A stretch of 14,611 bases of DNA from Ruminococcaceae bacterium UBA1320. GTDB lineage: Bacteria > Bacillota > Clostridia > Oscillospirales > Ethanoligenentaceae. The translations under genes were made by a program, and so were the position numbers. The stretch lies in contig DBTI01000175.1 in the NCBI GenBank assembly GCA_002306975.1, positions 1-14,611 of the forward strand, written 5' to 3'. Shown one piece after another: positions 1 to 7,262 of the stretch (position 1 is the first letter of the stretch; every line of letters begins with the position of its first letter). A model generated the notes under the pieces. That model was not told the origin of the DNA and did not search any database. It saw only the letters and a list, made by a program, of their open reading frames with translations.

Positions 1-947
1 CCGCTTGGCACATTTACCATTAATATGATTTGGGCTTCTTCGGCGGAGGATGCGACGAGCCCGCCTGCCGCCATAATCTGATACTTGATTGATTCGCTTA
101 CTATACGATCCTCGTATAGCGGAATAACCGAATTCCCGATACTGCTCGAATATTTTACATAGACCAGAGGACGTTTCTCCTCAAGGCAATTAATTGTTCT
201 TGCAACAAGCGTATTTGCCACCGCATCAGCGTCAGGATACATATAAACCTTAAGATTGACATTCAGGCTGTCAATTAAATCCCTCATAATCTGCTGATCT
301 TTCGCGGTCAGGCCATATGGTGAAGAATCATCCTGCGGTATAATTACAAAATCCAAAATGCCTTCGGCGGCTAATTTAACAACTGCTTGATTCACTTGAA
401 TATTTGTCGCGCGCCTGATTAAATAATCTTCTAAATAATTTTGGGGTAACCGCTTTTCTATATCTTCGAGATCAAGCAATTCTTGATCTGTCGCAATCCC
501 CAATTCCTTTTTGTGATTTATATAACCGTATAAATGTATTTCCCTTCCCCATTCGCCATAATAATCAGGTTCCTCTTCATCGCTGGAATATATCGGATTC
601 CGCATAATTAAATTGAATGCATACAGCGTGAGTTTTTTATTTTTTTCTTTAAGCATTTTTAAGTTTTCAAGTTTTTCCAGAAGATATTCCGGTTTATATT
701 GATGAAGGCGGGAAGGAACAATACCGGAATATAAAAGCGTGTCAATTGATATAATCGCGTTGTCACAGTTCGAAATGTTATCAAAAAGCCAATTCCAAAT
801 TGCTTCGGTATCGCCGGTATGCTTCTTTTTTCCGAGAATATCACGAGGAGGCATAACCAGCTCATAATTGGTACCTTGCACTAACATTTTGGGAAAATCA
901 TAGTTGCAGGGTCTTTCATCAAGCGGCACAAGCAAAACTTTTTTCAA
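1..947 (-). CDS. DUF4127 family protein, C-terminus beyond window
   Basis: The reading frame is open from a TTG at 947-945 down to the window start, giving 315 visible codons; the family is usually about 500 residues, so the C-terminal part is missing. The N-terminus reads KKVLLVPLDERPCNYDFP, followed by MPPRDILG, SIDTLLYSGIVPSR, a long NLIMRNPIYSSDEEEPDYYG stretch and IIPQDDSSPYGLTAKD near residue 195. These blocks are characteristic of DUF4127, whose biochemical role is not established. The TTG start is chosen because GGAGG lies 9 nt upstream, the DUF4127 N-terminal motif begins right after it, and an in-frame stop lies shortly before. No signal peptide is seen, so it is probably cytoplasmic. 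It has its own promoter, which overlaps a candidate RpiR operator, and lies downstream of the rpiR terminator. This suggests it belongs to the amino-sugar regulon. Family assignment is fairly sure; function is unknown. Confidence 0.8.
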   Translation of the reverse strand, partial: MKKVLLVPLDERPCNYDFPKMLVQGTNYELVMPPRDILGKKKHTGDTEAIWNWLFDNISNCDNAIISIDTLLYSGIVPSRLHQYKPEYLLEKLENLKMLKEKNKKLTLYAFNLIMRNPIYSSDEEEPDYYGEWGREIHLYGYINHKKELGIATDQELLDLEDIEKRLPQNYLEDYLIRRATNIQVNQAVVKLAAEGILDFVIIPQDDSSPYGLTAKDQQIMRDLIDSLNVNLKVYMYPDADAVANTLVARTINCLEEKRPLVYVKYSSSIGNSVIPLYEDRIVSESIKYQIMAAGGLVASSAEEAQIILMVNVPS

Positions 948-956
948 ATTGAGATT

Positions 957-961
957 CCTCC
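957..961 (-). promoter_or_regulatory. Ribosome binding site setting a TTG start
   Basis: GGAGG on the minus strand sits 9 nt before the TTG at 947. There is no ATG between the upstream in-frame stop and the conserved VPLDERP motif, so this site decides the start. Confidence 0.7.
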
Positions 962-984
962 CTGATCTTATTTAAAGCGCATAA

Positions 985-1004
985 AAAAAATAATTTCCAA
1001 TACT
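985..1004 (-). promoter_or_regulatory. Candidate RpiR operator, site B
   Basis: This 20-mer matches site A (1104-1123) at 18 of 20 positions, in the same orientation and about 120 bp closer to the DUF4127 gene. It would lie in the 5' leader of that gene. The core on the minus strand is TGGAAATTATTT. The match is seen directly; binding by RpiR is inference. Confidence 0.4.
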
Positions 1005-1091
1005 GAAGTGCCGATTTTACATTTTGAATTAAATATTGAGAAATTTTAATCTTTTTTCATCTAATTTAATTGAAAAGTATTCGTTGATTAG

Positions 1092-1119
1092 ATTATAACA
1101 CATAGAAAATAATTTTCAA
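1092..1119 (-). promoter_or_regulatory. Promoter of the DUF4127 gene
   Basis: Read on the minus strand, TTGAAA (1119-1114), a 16-nt spacer and TATAAT (1097-1092) match a sigma-A promoter, with TGT in front of the -10 as an extended element. The transcript would start near 1085 and have a leader of about 140 nt. The rest of the 948-1358 gap is AT-rich and holds operator-like site B and the rpiR terminator; no gene is seen in it. Confidence 0.6.
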
Positions 1120-1123
1120 TACT
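1104..1123 (-). promoter_or_regulatory. Candidate RpiR operator, site A
   Basis: The site contains the perfect 13-base palindrome GAAAATTATTTTC (1105-1117) and lies across the -35 box and spacer of the DUF4127 promoter, where a bound repressor would block RNA polymerase. It repeats at 985-1004 and has weaker relatives at 2266-2285 and 2410-2429. The flanks are very AT-rich, so chance resemblance is possible. Confidence 0.45.
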
Positions 1124-1240
1124 TTCAAAATAAAAAATATTTTTATTTTTATTTTGCCGTTTTCATTGTATTTTACAAATTTTATTACAATTATCTACAA
1201 AATTTTTGTTGTAGAACGACCTTGGAACTTGAAAATATAC

Positions 1241-1290
1241 AAAAAACAAGACCCGATTAAGCGTTTTTAACGCCTTTTCGGGCCTTTTTC
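1241..1290 (-). terminator. Rho-independent terminator after rpiR
   Basis: Arms 1248-1256 and 1278-1286 pair over 9 bp (one G-U), with an inner GCG/CGC helix. On the minus strand the hairpin is followed by TTGTTTTTTG. It lies about 70 bp past the rpiR stop. The plus strand also has a short T run, so it may work both ways. Confidence 0.75.
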
Positions 1291-1358
1291 TTGCCTATTT
1301 AAAAATCATTTGTGTAACTTCGTTTTGCAACAGCCCCTTAAAGAAAGGAAATTGTTGA

Positions 1359-2213
1359 TTAGTACATTTTTTCAATTATCGCGCTTGCTGTCTTTTCTCT
1401 GTTAACCATTGAAATCTCCCGCGTATTATTCAAATATTCAGTATAGAGGATATCCATCATATAAAGCTGGGCTATTTTCGCTGAAAGAGACCCGCCTTGC
1501 AATGGCCCTTCATTTGAACCGCACAATAATGTTAGATCCGCATAGCTTTTAAGAGGGGATTTTAAGAAATGGGTTATGCAGATGACTTGTACAGAATTTT
1601 CTTTACATATTTTCGCTATTTCAATTACATCCTTCGTTGAACCTGAATACGAAATAACAATAGCCAGATCCTGCGGTTTCATAAGCGAGGCCTGCATTGC
1701 CTGTAAATGAGAATCAAATGCGCATTCTACATTAGGTGTTATGCGCATAAATTTGCTTTGCGCTTCCATCGCTGTAATCAGCGATGAGCCCACTCCAAAA
1801 AAACATATTTTATTCGCTTCTACCATGAGGCTTGCCGCTTTTTTTATATCTTCGTATTTTAGCAGAGAATAAGTTTCATTTAACGCACTAATATCTGTGT
1901 TAAGGATTTTTAAAGCAACATTTTTTGAATTATCAGTTTCATCTGTTTTGTCAGCATTCGATGAATAATCATCATTTATATCAATGCTTTGAGCCAGATA
2001 CATTTTGAATTCCTGGTAACCCTGAAACTTTAACGTTTTGCAAAATCTGAAAACACTTGTATCCCCAACATTGCAAGCAGCTGCCAGGTCTGTTATTGAC
2101 ATATATAAAACCTTTTGCGAATTCTCTAAAATATAGTTTGCAATACGTTGTTCAACCTTGGTGAAAGCGTTGCGATTCATGTTTATTTTTGAGAATATGT
2201 CAATCTTAGACAT
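1359..2213 (-). CDS. RpiR/MurR family regulator with sugar-phosphate SIS domain
   Basis: A 284-residue protein, the usual length for this family. Residues about 1-77 form the RpiR-type HTH (recognition region ITDLAAACNVGDTSVFRFCKTL, about 40-61). Residues about 125-255 form a SIS domain, with FFGVGSS and the phosphate-loop motif ISYSGSTKD, which binds phosphosugars. The start is ATG at 2213 with a GGAGG site 6 nt upstream. It is transcribed divergently from the acetyltransferase-hexokinase-SIS-NagA operon, the standard arrangement for a local regulator of amino-sugar catabolism. The likely effector is an aminosugar phosphate such as GlcNAc-6-P or GlcN-6-P; this is inferred from context. Its own promoter overlaps one of the shared operator-like sites, suggesting autoregulation. 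A terminator follows at 1241-1290. The family call is firm; effector and sign of regulation are not known. Confidence 0.92.
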   Translation of the reverse strand: MSKIDIFSKINMNRNAFTKVEQRIANYILENSQKVLYMSITDLAAACNVGDTSVFRFCKTLKFQGYQEFKMYLAQSIDINDDYSSNADKTDETDNSKNVALKILNTDISALNETYSLLKYEDIKKAASLMVEANKICFFGVGSSLITAMEAQSKFMRITPNVECAFDSHLQAMQASLMKPQDLAIVISYSGSTKDVIEIAKICKENSVQVICITHFLKSPLKSYADLTLLCGSNEGPLQGGSLSAKIAQLYMMDILYTEYLNNTREISMVNREKTASAIIEKMY

Positions 2214-2252
2214 GTAATTCCTCCAGTTGAAATATTCGATTTCTTTCCACTC

Positions 2253-2281
2253 ATTATATTACCAATAAAAATTTTTTTCAA
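2253..2281 (-). promoter_or_regulatory. Promoter of rpiR
   Basis: On the minus strand TTGAAA (2281-2276), a 17-nt spacer and TATAAT (2258-2253) form a near-consensus sigma-A promoter. The leader to the ATG at 2213 is about 35 nt. Confidence 0.65.
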
Positions 2282-2285
2282 TATC
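2266..2285 (-). promoter_or_regulatory. Candidate RpiR operator, site C
   Basis: It matches site A at 14 of 20 positions and occupies the same place relative to the -35 box of its promoter. The minus-strand core TGAAAAAAATTT is identical over 12 nt to site D. Part of the likeness to A comes from the shared -35 hexamer, so this is weaker than A/B. Confidence 0.35.
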
Positions 2286-2377
2286 ATGTTTGTAGAATAA
2301 TCGCTTCAAAATAATGCAAATTGCCATAACTCCTAACTGTTTCCGCTTCTATATTACCATATATCCAATTAATCTTA

Positions 2378-2406
2378 TTGACAAGAAAATAATAAAAGTA
2401 TATATT
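2378..2406 (+). promoter_or_regulatory. Promoter of the amino-sugar operon
   Basis: TTGACA (2378-2383), exactly 17 nt, then TATATT (2401-2406): the best sigma-A promoter in the window. A 9-bp inverted repeat (2386-2394 with 2403-2411) spans the spacer and -10 and could hold a regulator. The start point would be near 2413, giving a leader of about 80 nt. The 2214-2494 gap is otherwise filled by this and the divergent rpiR promoter. Confidence 0.7.
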
Positions 2407-2409
2407 ATT

Positions 2410-2429
2410 TTTAATGAAAAAAATTTCTT
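2410..2429 (+). promoter_or_regulatory. Candidate RpiR operator, site D
   Basis: GAAA-N4-TTTC palindrome (2416-2427) at the expected transcription start of the plus-strand operon. Its TGAAAAAAATTT core is shared exactly with site C. A weaker fifth copy, TGAAAATTTTAT, lies at 2455-2466 before the first gene. Confidence 0.4.
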
Positions 2430-2477
2430 TTATTCGGTGCAATTGATTCCCATTTGAAAATTTTATTTTATTGGGTT

Positions 2478-2488
2478 AGAGGGTGATT
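2478..2488 (+). promoter_or_regulatory. Ribosome binding site deciding the GNAT start
   Basis: AGAGGGTGATT closely resembles the full anti-16S complement. It is 6 nt from the ATG at 2495, whereas the in-frame GTG at 2483 lies inside it, so the ATG is preferred. Confidence 0.65.
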
Positions 2489-2494
2489 AAAATT

Positions 2495-3442
2495 ATGACC
2501 TATGAGCCAATGGATATTTCCTTTATTAAGGAAATTAATTCTCTTTGGAACAGAATTTTTGATTCGGCCTATTGGATTACGGAACAACTGCTTAATCAAA
2601 AGCTGTTTTATGATTCGGATTATTTTGCAAAGGGTTCTTTTATATGCAGGGATAAAGATAAAACAATCGCTTTTATCGCCTCAAAAATATCAAACAACAC
2701 TTTGCCGGAATATAAAAGCGCAGGATGGATCAGTCTTTTTGTTGTTGATAACGAATATCAGGGCAATGGTATCGGCAAAAAGCTTTACCAAATGGCTGAA
2801 TCAGAATTTAAAAAAGCCGGAATTAATAACGTCATTATCTCCGGAGAAATGCGTAATTTCTTTTCCGGTATTCCACAGCCTACCGCTTTATCTATTGATT
2901 TTTTTAAAAAAGCAGGCTTCATTTTAAATGATAGTGTGCATTACGACCTTACAAATGATTTGTCAAAAACAAATTATTCAATAATGCAAGGCAAGATAAA
3001 CACAGATACCAATTACGTTACCGCACCTGCAAAAAAGGATGACTTTTCAAAACTTTCAGATTTTCTTAAAGCGGAATTCCCCGGCAGATGGGAATTTGAA
3101 GTTTTGCAAAGTTTCAGCAAAGGCAATGAGTTTGAACATGTTCTGCTATTATGGAACAAAGATAAGATAAAAGGCTTTTGCAGAATCAGATATGGCGATG
3201 ACACCGATGGAATTGAAGCATATATGGGTAAAAATTGCGGGGCATTAGGGCCTATCGGTATCGCTAAAGATATCAGAGGCGAAAGGCTTGGCAAACGAAT
3301 CTTATATGATTCATTGGTGCATCTGCAAGAATTGGGCGCTCATAAGACAAACATTGACTGGACGGTACTTATCGAATATTACGGCGACTTTGGCTTTACT
3401 CCCTGGAGGATATATCTTTACGCATATAAAAAGCTTGGCTGA
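2495..3442 (+). CDS. Two-domain GNAT family N-acetyltransferase
   Basis: A 315-residue protein built of two GNAT-like halves, about twice the size of a single-domain enzyme. The N-terminal half has a clear acetyl-CoA pyrophosphate loop, VVDNEYQGNGIGKKL, at about residues 83-97. The C-terminal half repeats the pattern in degenerate form, GIAKDIRGERLGKRIL at about 255-270, and ends with YYGDFGFTPWRIY, a typical GNAT end strand. The start is ATG 2495 because the upstream GTG lies within the ribosome site. It is the first gene of the operon, 33 bp before the hexokinase. In this context an amino sugar or cell-wall amino-sugar derivative is a plausible acceptor, but the substrate cannot be read from sequence. 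The family is sure; the reaction is open. Confidence 0.85.
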   Translation: MTYEPMDISFIKEINSLWNRIFDSAYWITEQLLNQKLFYDSDYFAKGSFICRDKDKTIAFIASKISNNTLPEYKSAGWISLFVVDNEYQGNGIGKKLYQMAESEFKKAGINNVIISGEMRNFFSGIPQPTALSIDFFKKAGFILNDSVHYDLTNDLSKTNYSIMQGKINTDTNYVTAPAKKDDFSKLSDFLKAEFPGRWEFEVLQSFSKGNEFEHVLLLWNKDKIKGFCRIRYGDDTDGIEAYMGKNCGALGPIGIAKDIRGERLGKRILYDSLVHLQELGAHKTNIDWTVLIEYYGDFGFTPWRIYLYAYKKLG

Positions 3443-3475
3443 TCTGCGCCCTGTTTAGTGAATTGGAGGATTAAT

Positions 3476-4780
3476 ATGCAGTCCATAAAAGATAAAACAC
3501 GTGAATTTTTTAAAAGTCATTCCCTTGATTGCGGTACAGTAGACATTGAAAAAAGCTGCGAACTGTTCATTGAGGAAATGAAAATTGGTCTTGACGGAGA
3601 AAGCAGCAGTTTGGCGATGATTCCTACCTATATAGAAATGGGTAAAAAAATCCCTGTTAACAAACCTGTTATCGTAATCGATGCGGGCGGAACCAGCCTG
3701 AGAAGGGCTGTCGTTTCTTTTAATGATAATTATGAACCAATAATAGAAGACTATGAAAAATGTCCGATGCCGGGAACTGACAAAGCCATTACCGACGACG
3801 AATTTTTCAATATTATCGCAGCTTATTTGCAGCCTGTGATTCATAAAAGCGACACAATCGCATTCTGTTTTTCATTTACAACCGAAAGCCTCCCAAATAA
3901 AGACGCAAGGGTCACAATGCTTGGAAAGCAAATAAAAATTGACGGACTTCTCGGAGAGATGTTGGGCGAAAGGCTTGTAAAGGAGTTAGGCGTAGAAAAA
4001 AAAGTGATTATTCTGAACGACTCGGTCGCTTCTTTGCTTGGAGGCACCGGCCTTGAGATCACACAGAATCTTTATGACTATTATATCGGCTTTATCCTTG
4101 GAACAGGAACGAATACATGCTATCTTGAAAGCTGTAAAAATATCGGCAAACTAAAGCCTTATGAGAACGATGGTCAAATGATCATCAGCATGGAATCCGG
4201 CGGCTACGCGAATTTCAAAAGGAGTGACATTGATAAGGAGTTCGACGATACCACAAATGACCCGGGTGTATTCAAGTTTGAAAAAATAATAGGCGGCAAA
4301 TATGAGGGCGGTCTATTCTTAACGATTCTTAACAAAGCGGTAGAAGAAGGTCTGTTTTCAGAGAATTTCAGGGTCTGTCAGAAAAAAATAGAGACATTGC
4401 CATCAGCCGGTATAGACAGCTTCATCTCATCGCCCTTTGGAGAGAATATATTGGCTAAATGCTGTGAATCAAGCATTTCAGGTGATGACGACCGCGCCAC
4501 ACTCTATTATCTTATTGATCTGTTCTACGAGCGAAGCGCATTACTAATTTTTATAAATTTCGCATCTATAATGATTAAATCAGGAAGAGGCAAAAATCCA
4601 TGCCGCCCCGTTTGTATTGTCATTGAAGGTTCAACTATTCTTAATTCTGAGATGTTAAAACAAAAACTTAACTATTTCATAAAGAAGTATTTAAACGACC
4701 GATTCAATATTTACTGCAAATTTGTAAAGGTAGATAATGTGAATATGATTGGTACTGCAATTGCCGGACTGACCAATTAA
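3476..4780 (+). CDS. Eukaryotic-type hexokinase, probable GlcNAc/hexosamine kinase
   Basis: 434 residues, close to the length of a single eukaryotic hexokinase unit and unlike ROK-type sugar kinases of about 300. The motifs of the hexokinase_1/hexokinase_2 fold occur in order: phosphate-1 loop VIDAGGTSLRRAVV (66-80), sugar loop FSFTTES (132-138), ILNDSVASLLGG with catalytic Asp182 (179-190), GTGTNTCYLE (209-218), MESGGYANF with Glu240, and FEKIIGGKYEGGL (268-280). The C-terminus has a second glycine-containing segment, IEGST, and GTAIAG for ATP. The start is ATG 3476 with GGAGG 6 nt before; an upstream in-frame GTG at 3458 has no site. It lies between the GNAT gene and the SIS/NagA genes, so it most likely phosphorylates GlcNAc, or GlcN or glucose, in the cytoplasm and replaces NagK. 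Fold is confident; sugar specificity is inferred. Confidence 0.88.
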   Translation: MQSIKDKTREFFKSHSLDCGTVDIEKSCELFIEEMKIGLDGESSSLAMIPTYIEMGKKIPVNKPVIVIDAGGTSLRRAVVSFNDNYEPIIEDYEKCPMPGTDKAITDDEFFNIIAAYLQPVIHKSDTIAFCFSFTTESLPNKDARVTMLGKQIKIDGLLGEMLGERLVKELGVEKKVIILNDSVASLLGGTGLEITQNLYDYYIGFILGTGTNTCYLESCKNIGKLKPYENDGQMIISMESGGYANFKRSDIDKEFDDTTNDPGVFKFEKIIGGKYEGGLFLTILNKAVEEGLFSENFRVCQKKIETLPSAGIDSFISSPFGENILAKCCESSISGDDDRATLYYLIDLFYERSALLIFINFASIMIKSGRGKNPCRPVCIVIEGSTILNSEMLKQKLNYFIKKYLNDRFNIYCKFVKVDNVNMIGTAIAGLTN

Positions 4781-4862
4781 TGTGATTTGGCAGCGTTAAG
4801 TATTCAACTAAACGGATAGAGATAAGCGAAAACTAAATATATAAAAACTTGGAGGAATCATA

Positions 4863-5903
4863 ATGACAAACATGTGGAATGAGATAATGGAACAGCCTTC
4901 GGTCCTTAAAAAGTGCCTTTCAAATAACGAAGATACTCTGAACCGGATTGTGAATGAAATAAAAGAAAGAAAACCGGAATTTGTAATCATCGCCGCCAGA
5001 GGAACATCTGACCACGCCGCGGTTTACGCCAAATATATGTTTGAAACGCTCACAGGGCTGCCCGTAGTTTTGGCGGCGCCTTCAGTTGTTACGACTTACA
5101 AAAGCAAACTTGAAATGAAGAACGCTTTGGTAATCGGCGTTTCCCAGTCAGGCGAAGCTAAAGATGTTACAGCGATACTCGATGAAGCAAAGCGGAATAA
5201 TGCCTTAACGGTAAGTATTACAAATTTTGAAAATTCACTTCTTGCCACAACCTCAAAGTATTCCCTGCTTTGCAGCGCAGGCGTTGAAAAAAGTGTTGCC
5301 GCCACAAAAACCTTTACAACACAATTGATTCTGCTCGGAATGTTAGCCGCAAAATTGGCAGATCATGCTGAAGTCCAAAATCTCTTGAAAAACGCGCCTG
5401 AATATGTTGAGAAAACAATAGCCATGGTAAAAGACCAGATAAAAGAAGTGGCTTTGCGATACCGCTTTATTGATGAGTGCATCATTTTGGCACGTGGACT
5501 CAACTACGCGGTTGCGCTTGAAAGCGCTTTAAAAATTGAAGAGACCACATATGTTCGTGCAAAGGCATTCGCTGCGTCAGATTTTCATCACGGCCCCATG
5601 GCGATCCTTCAAAAAGACATGCCTGTAATCGTATACGCACCTTCGGGGCCATCTTTAAACGATATGCTTGAAATGATATCGCTTCTTAAAGAAGCGCAGG
5701 CGGACGTGCTCATTGTATCTGATGATGACAGTTTATGTATGCTGGGGAACTGCCATATAAAAATACCCAATGTCGGAAGCGACTTTGTTTCGCCATTTGT
5801 AAACAGCGTTGTTGCTCAAATGCTGGCCTGTGAGCTTGCAAGTGTAAAGGGGCTCAACCCTGACGCACCGAGAATGCTCCATAAGGTGACCATTACTGTT
5901 TGA
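4863..5903 (+). CDS. SIS-domain aminosugar-phosphate deaminase/isomerase (NagB-II/GlmS-like)
   Basis: 346 residues with two SIS domains like the isomerase half of GlmS, and no glutaminase domain. Motifs: AARGTSDHAAVYAKY (44-58), VSQSGEAKDV (93-102), EKSVAATKTFTTQL (142-155), ALESALKIEETTYVRAKAFAASDFHHGPMAIL (from 218), and the C-terminal NPDAPRMLHKVTITV. The residues matching GlmS Glu488, His504 and Lys603 appear to be Glu227, His243 and Lys341. Without the amidotransferase domain, the usual role is the catabolic direction: GlcN-6-P to fructose-6-P plus ammonia (NagB-II, AgaS and FrlB relatives). The next gene is NagA, which would supply GlcN-6-P. The start has GGAGG 7 nt upstream. The exact substrate (GlcN-6-P, GalN-6-P or a fructosamine phosphate) is inferred from NagA and is not certain. 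Confidence 0.85.
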   Translation: MTNMWNEIMEQPSVLKKCLSNNEDTLNRIVNEIKERKPEFVIIAARGTSDHAAVYAKYMFETLTGLPVVLAAPSVVTTYKSKLEMKNALVIGVSQSGEAKDVTAILDEAKRNNALTVSITNFENSLLATTSKYSLLCSAGVEKSVAATKTFTTQLILLGMLAAKLADHAEVQNLLKNAPEYVEKTIAMVKDQIKEVALRYRFIDECIILARGLNYAVALESALKIEETTYVRAKAFAASDFHHGPMAILQKDMPVIVYAPSGPSLNDMLEMISLLKEAQADVLIVSDDDSLCMLGNCHIKIPNVGSDFVSPFVNSVVAQMLACELASVKGLNPDAPRMLHKVTITV

Positions 5904-5938
5904 CGACAGACAATCAAACTTAAAAGAAGGAAATTCTG

Positions 5939-7093
5939 ATGATTGTTTTAAAAAGCGGAAAATATTTAACGCCAAACGGCGGATTTGAAGACGGAGATAT
6001 CGTTCTGCATGGCTCCGAAATTGCTTCGGTTTCTAAAAATTTCGATGCACGCAGTGACGATGAAGTAATAGATATTAGGGACTGTCTTGTTATACCCGGC
6101 CTTATTGATATTCATACGCACGGAGCGATCGGATATGATGTATCGATCAATAAGCCCTCAGAAATTGTTGAACTGTCTAAATTTTACGCCAAAAACGGCG
6201 TGACATCTTTTATGCCCACCACGATGACGGATACGGATGTAAATATTCATCAATCACTAAAAAACATAAAAGCAGCGTCTGAATCCGGTGAACTCGGGGC
6301 ATCAATTGTCGGGGTTCACACCGAAGGACCATATATCAGCCCTGCGCGCAGAGGCTGCCATCAGGCCAATCTGATCCGTACACCAAAGCCGGAAGACGCC
6401 GACAAAATTAAAGAAATATTGGGTACTACACTTAAATGGCGCATAACCGTTGCCCCTGAGCTGCCGGGCATGATGGAATTTATTAAATATGTAATAAAAA
6501 AAGGCGGATACGTTTCATTAGGGCACAGTGATGCCGATGCGCAAACTGCATATAAAGCTGTCGCCGCAGGTGCAAATTCTTTCACTCATCTTTTCAACGC
6601 CATGAAGGGAATCCATCACCGGGAACCCGGAATTGCGGGTGCAGCGCTGCTTTGCGATTCATTTGCAGAGATTATCTGCGATGGTATTCACGTTAACCCT
6701 GATATCGTAAAGCTGATTTACAAAGCCAAGGGCGCCGGACAAATCATTTTGATAACGGATTCAATGCCGGCGACCGGAATGAAAGATTGCAGTTTGATTT
6801 TCGGCGGCATAAACGTTATTGTTAAGGACGGTACAGCCCGAACCGAAGACGGAACTCTTGCCGGCAGTACACTGCTGCTGAAAAACGCAGTGGAGAATAT
6901 TTCAAAGTTTACCGGAATGCCCTTTGAGGACGCCGTCAGAACAGCAAGTATTAATCCGGCAAAGGCAATCGGCATTGATCATGTTACCGGATCTATCGCG
7001 CCGGGGAAATGTGCTGATTTTGTTATTATGGACAGCGGCCACAATATTCTGGGAACCTATTGCCGCGGCAAAAAAGTATATTCAGTCTTGTGA
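5939..7093 (+). CDS. nagA: N-acetylglucosamine-6-phosphate deacetylase
   Basis: 384 residues, full length for the family. It removes acetate from GlcNAc-6-P to give GlcN-6-P in the cytoplasm. The amidohydrolase signature is complete: DIHTHG (57-62), HTEGPYISPARRGCHQ (127-142) with the metal ligand Glu129, GHSDA with His196, THLFNAM with His217, CDGIHV (248-252), and ITDSMPATGM with catalytic Asp274. These match E. coli Glu131, His195, His216 and Asp273. The first metal-ligand pair, HTH, is kept here. The C-terminus shows LAGSTLLL, SINPAKAIGI and GSIAPGKCADFVIMD, typical of NagA. The start is ATG with AGAAGGA about 7 nt before, 35 bp after the SIS gene, so they are surely cotranscribed. It supplies the substrate of the SIS enzyme. 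This is the anchor for the functional reading of the operon. Confidence 0.96.
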   Translation: MIVLKSGKYLTPNGGFEDGDIVLHGSEIASVSKNFDARSDDEVIDIRDCLVIPGLIDIHTHGAIGYDVSINKPSEIVELSKFYAKNGVTSFMPTTMTDTDVNIHQSLKNIKAASESGELGASIVGVHTEGPYISPARRGCHQANLIRTPKPEDADKIKEILGTTLKWRITVAPELPGMMEFIKYVIKKGGYVSLGHSDADAQTAYKAVAAGANSFTHLFNAMKGIHHREPGIAGAALLCDSFAEIICDGIHVNPDIVKLIYKAKGAGQIILITDSMPATGMKDCSLIFGGINVIVKDGTARTEDGTLAGSTLLLKNAVENISKFTGMPFEDAVRTASINPAKAIGIDHVTGSIAPGKCADFVIMDSGHNILGTYCRGKKVYSVL

Positions 7094-7137
7094 TTGATAT
7101 TCTGGCAAACTTCTAACTTCGGAAAGAAATCTCGTTA

Positions 7138-7235
7138 CAGCTATTCCTGTTAAGATTGAAACCCAATAACTTTTTCGGTGAAGTCGGGAATAAGAAAATT
7201 ATCCTTTCCCTATCTTAATTGGAATTGCTGTAGTT
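7138..7235 (+). repeat. Palindromic repeat, copy 1 (long loop)
   Basis: Arms 7138-7158 and 7210-7230 are imperfect inverted repeats (consensus CAGCWATTCCNRTTAAGAT) around a 51-nt loop. The 26 bases 7210-7235 recur exactly, in reverse complement, at 12432-12457, and the other arm recurs at 20 of 21 positions. Compared with copy 2 this copy carries about 36 extra bases in its loop. It fills most of the 169-bp gap between nagA and the SGNH gene and ends 27 bp before the TTG start. It could be a miniature mobile or REP-like element, or a conserved leader hairpin. Confidence 0.75.
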
Positions 7236-7246
7236 ATATTTAGTCA

Positions 7247-7253
7247 AAAGGAG
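7247..7253 (+). promoter_or_regulatory. Ribosome binding site for a TTG start
   Basis: AAAGGAG lies 9 nt before the TTG at 7263. A TGA stop stands immediately in front of that TTG in the same frame, so no earlier start is possible. Confidence 0.7.
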
Positions 7254-7262
7254 TTATTTTGA

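Noticed and set aside
7138..7235. Riboswitch in the SGNH gene leader
   Set aside because: No known aptamer signature was recognised, and the related copy before the CEOS-like gene lacks most of the loop, which fits a mobile palindrome better.
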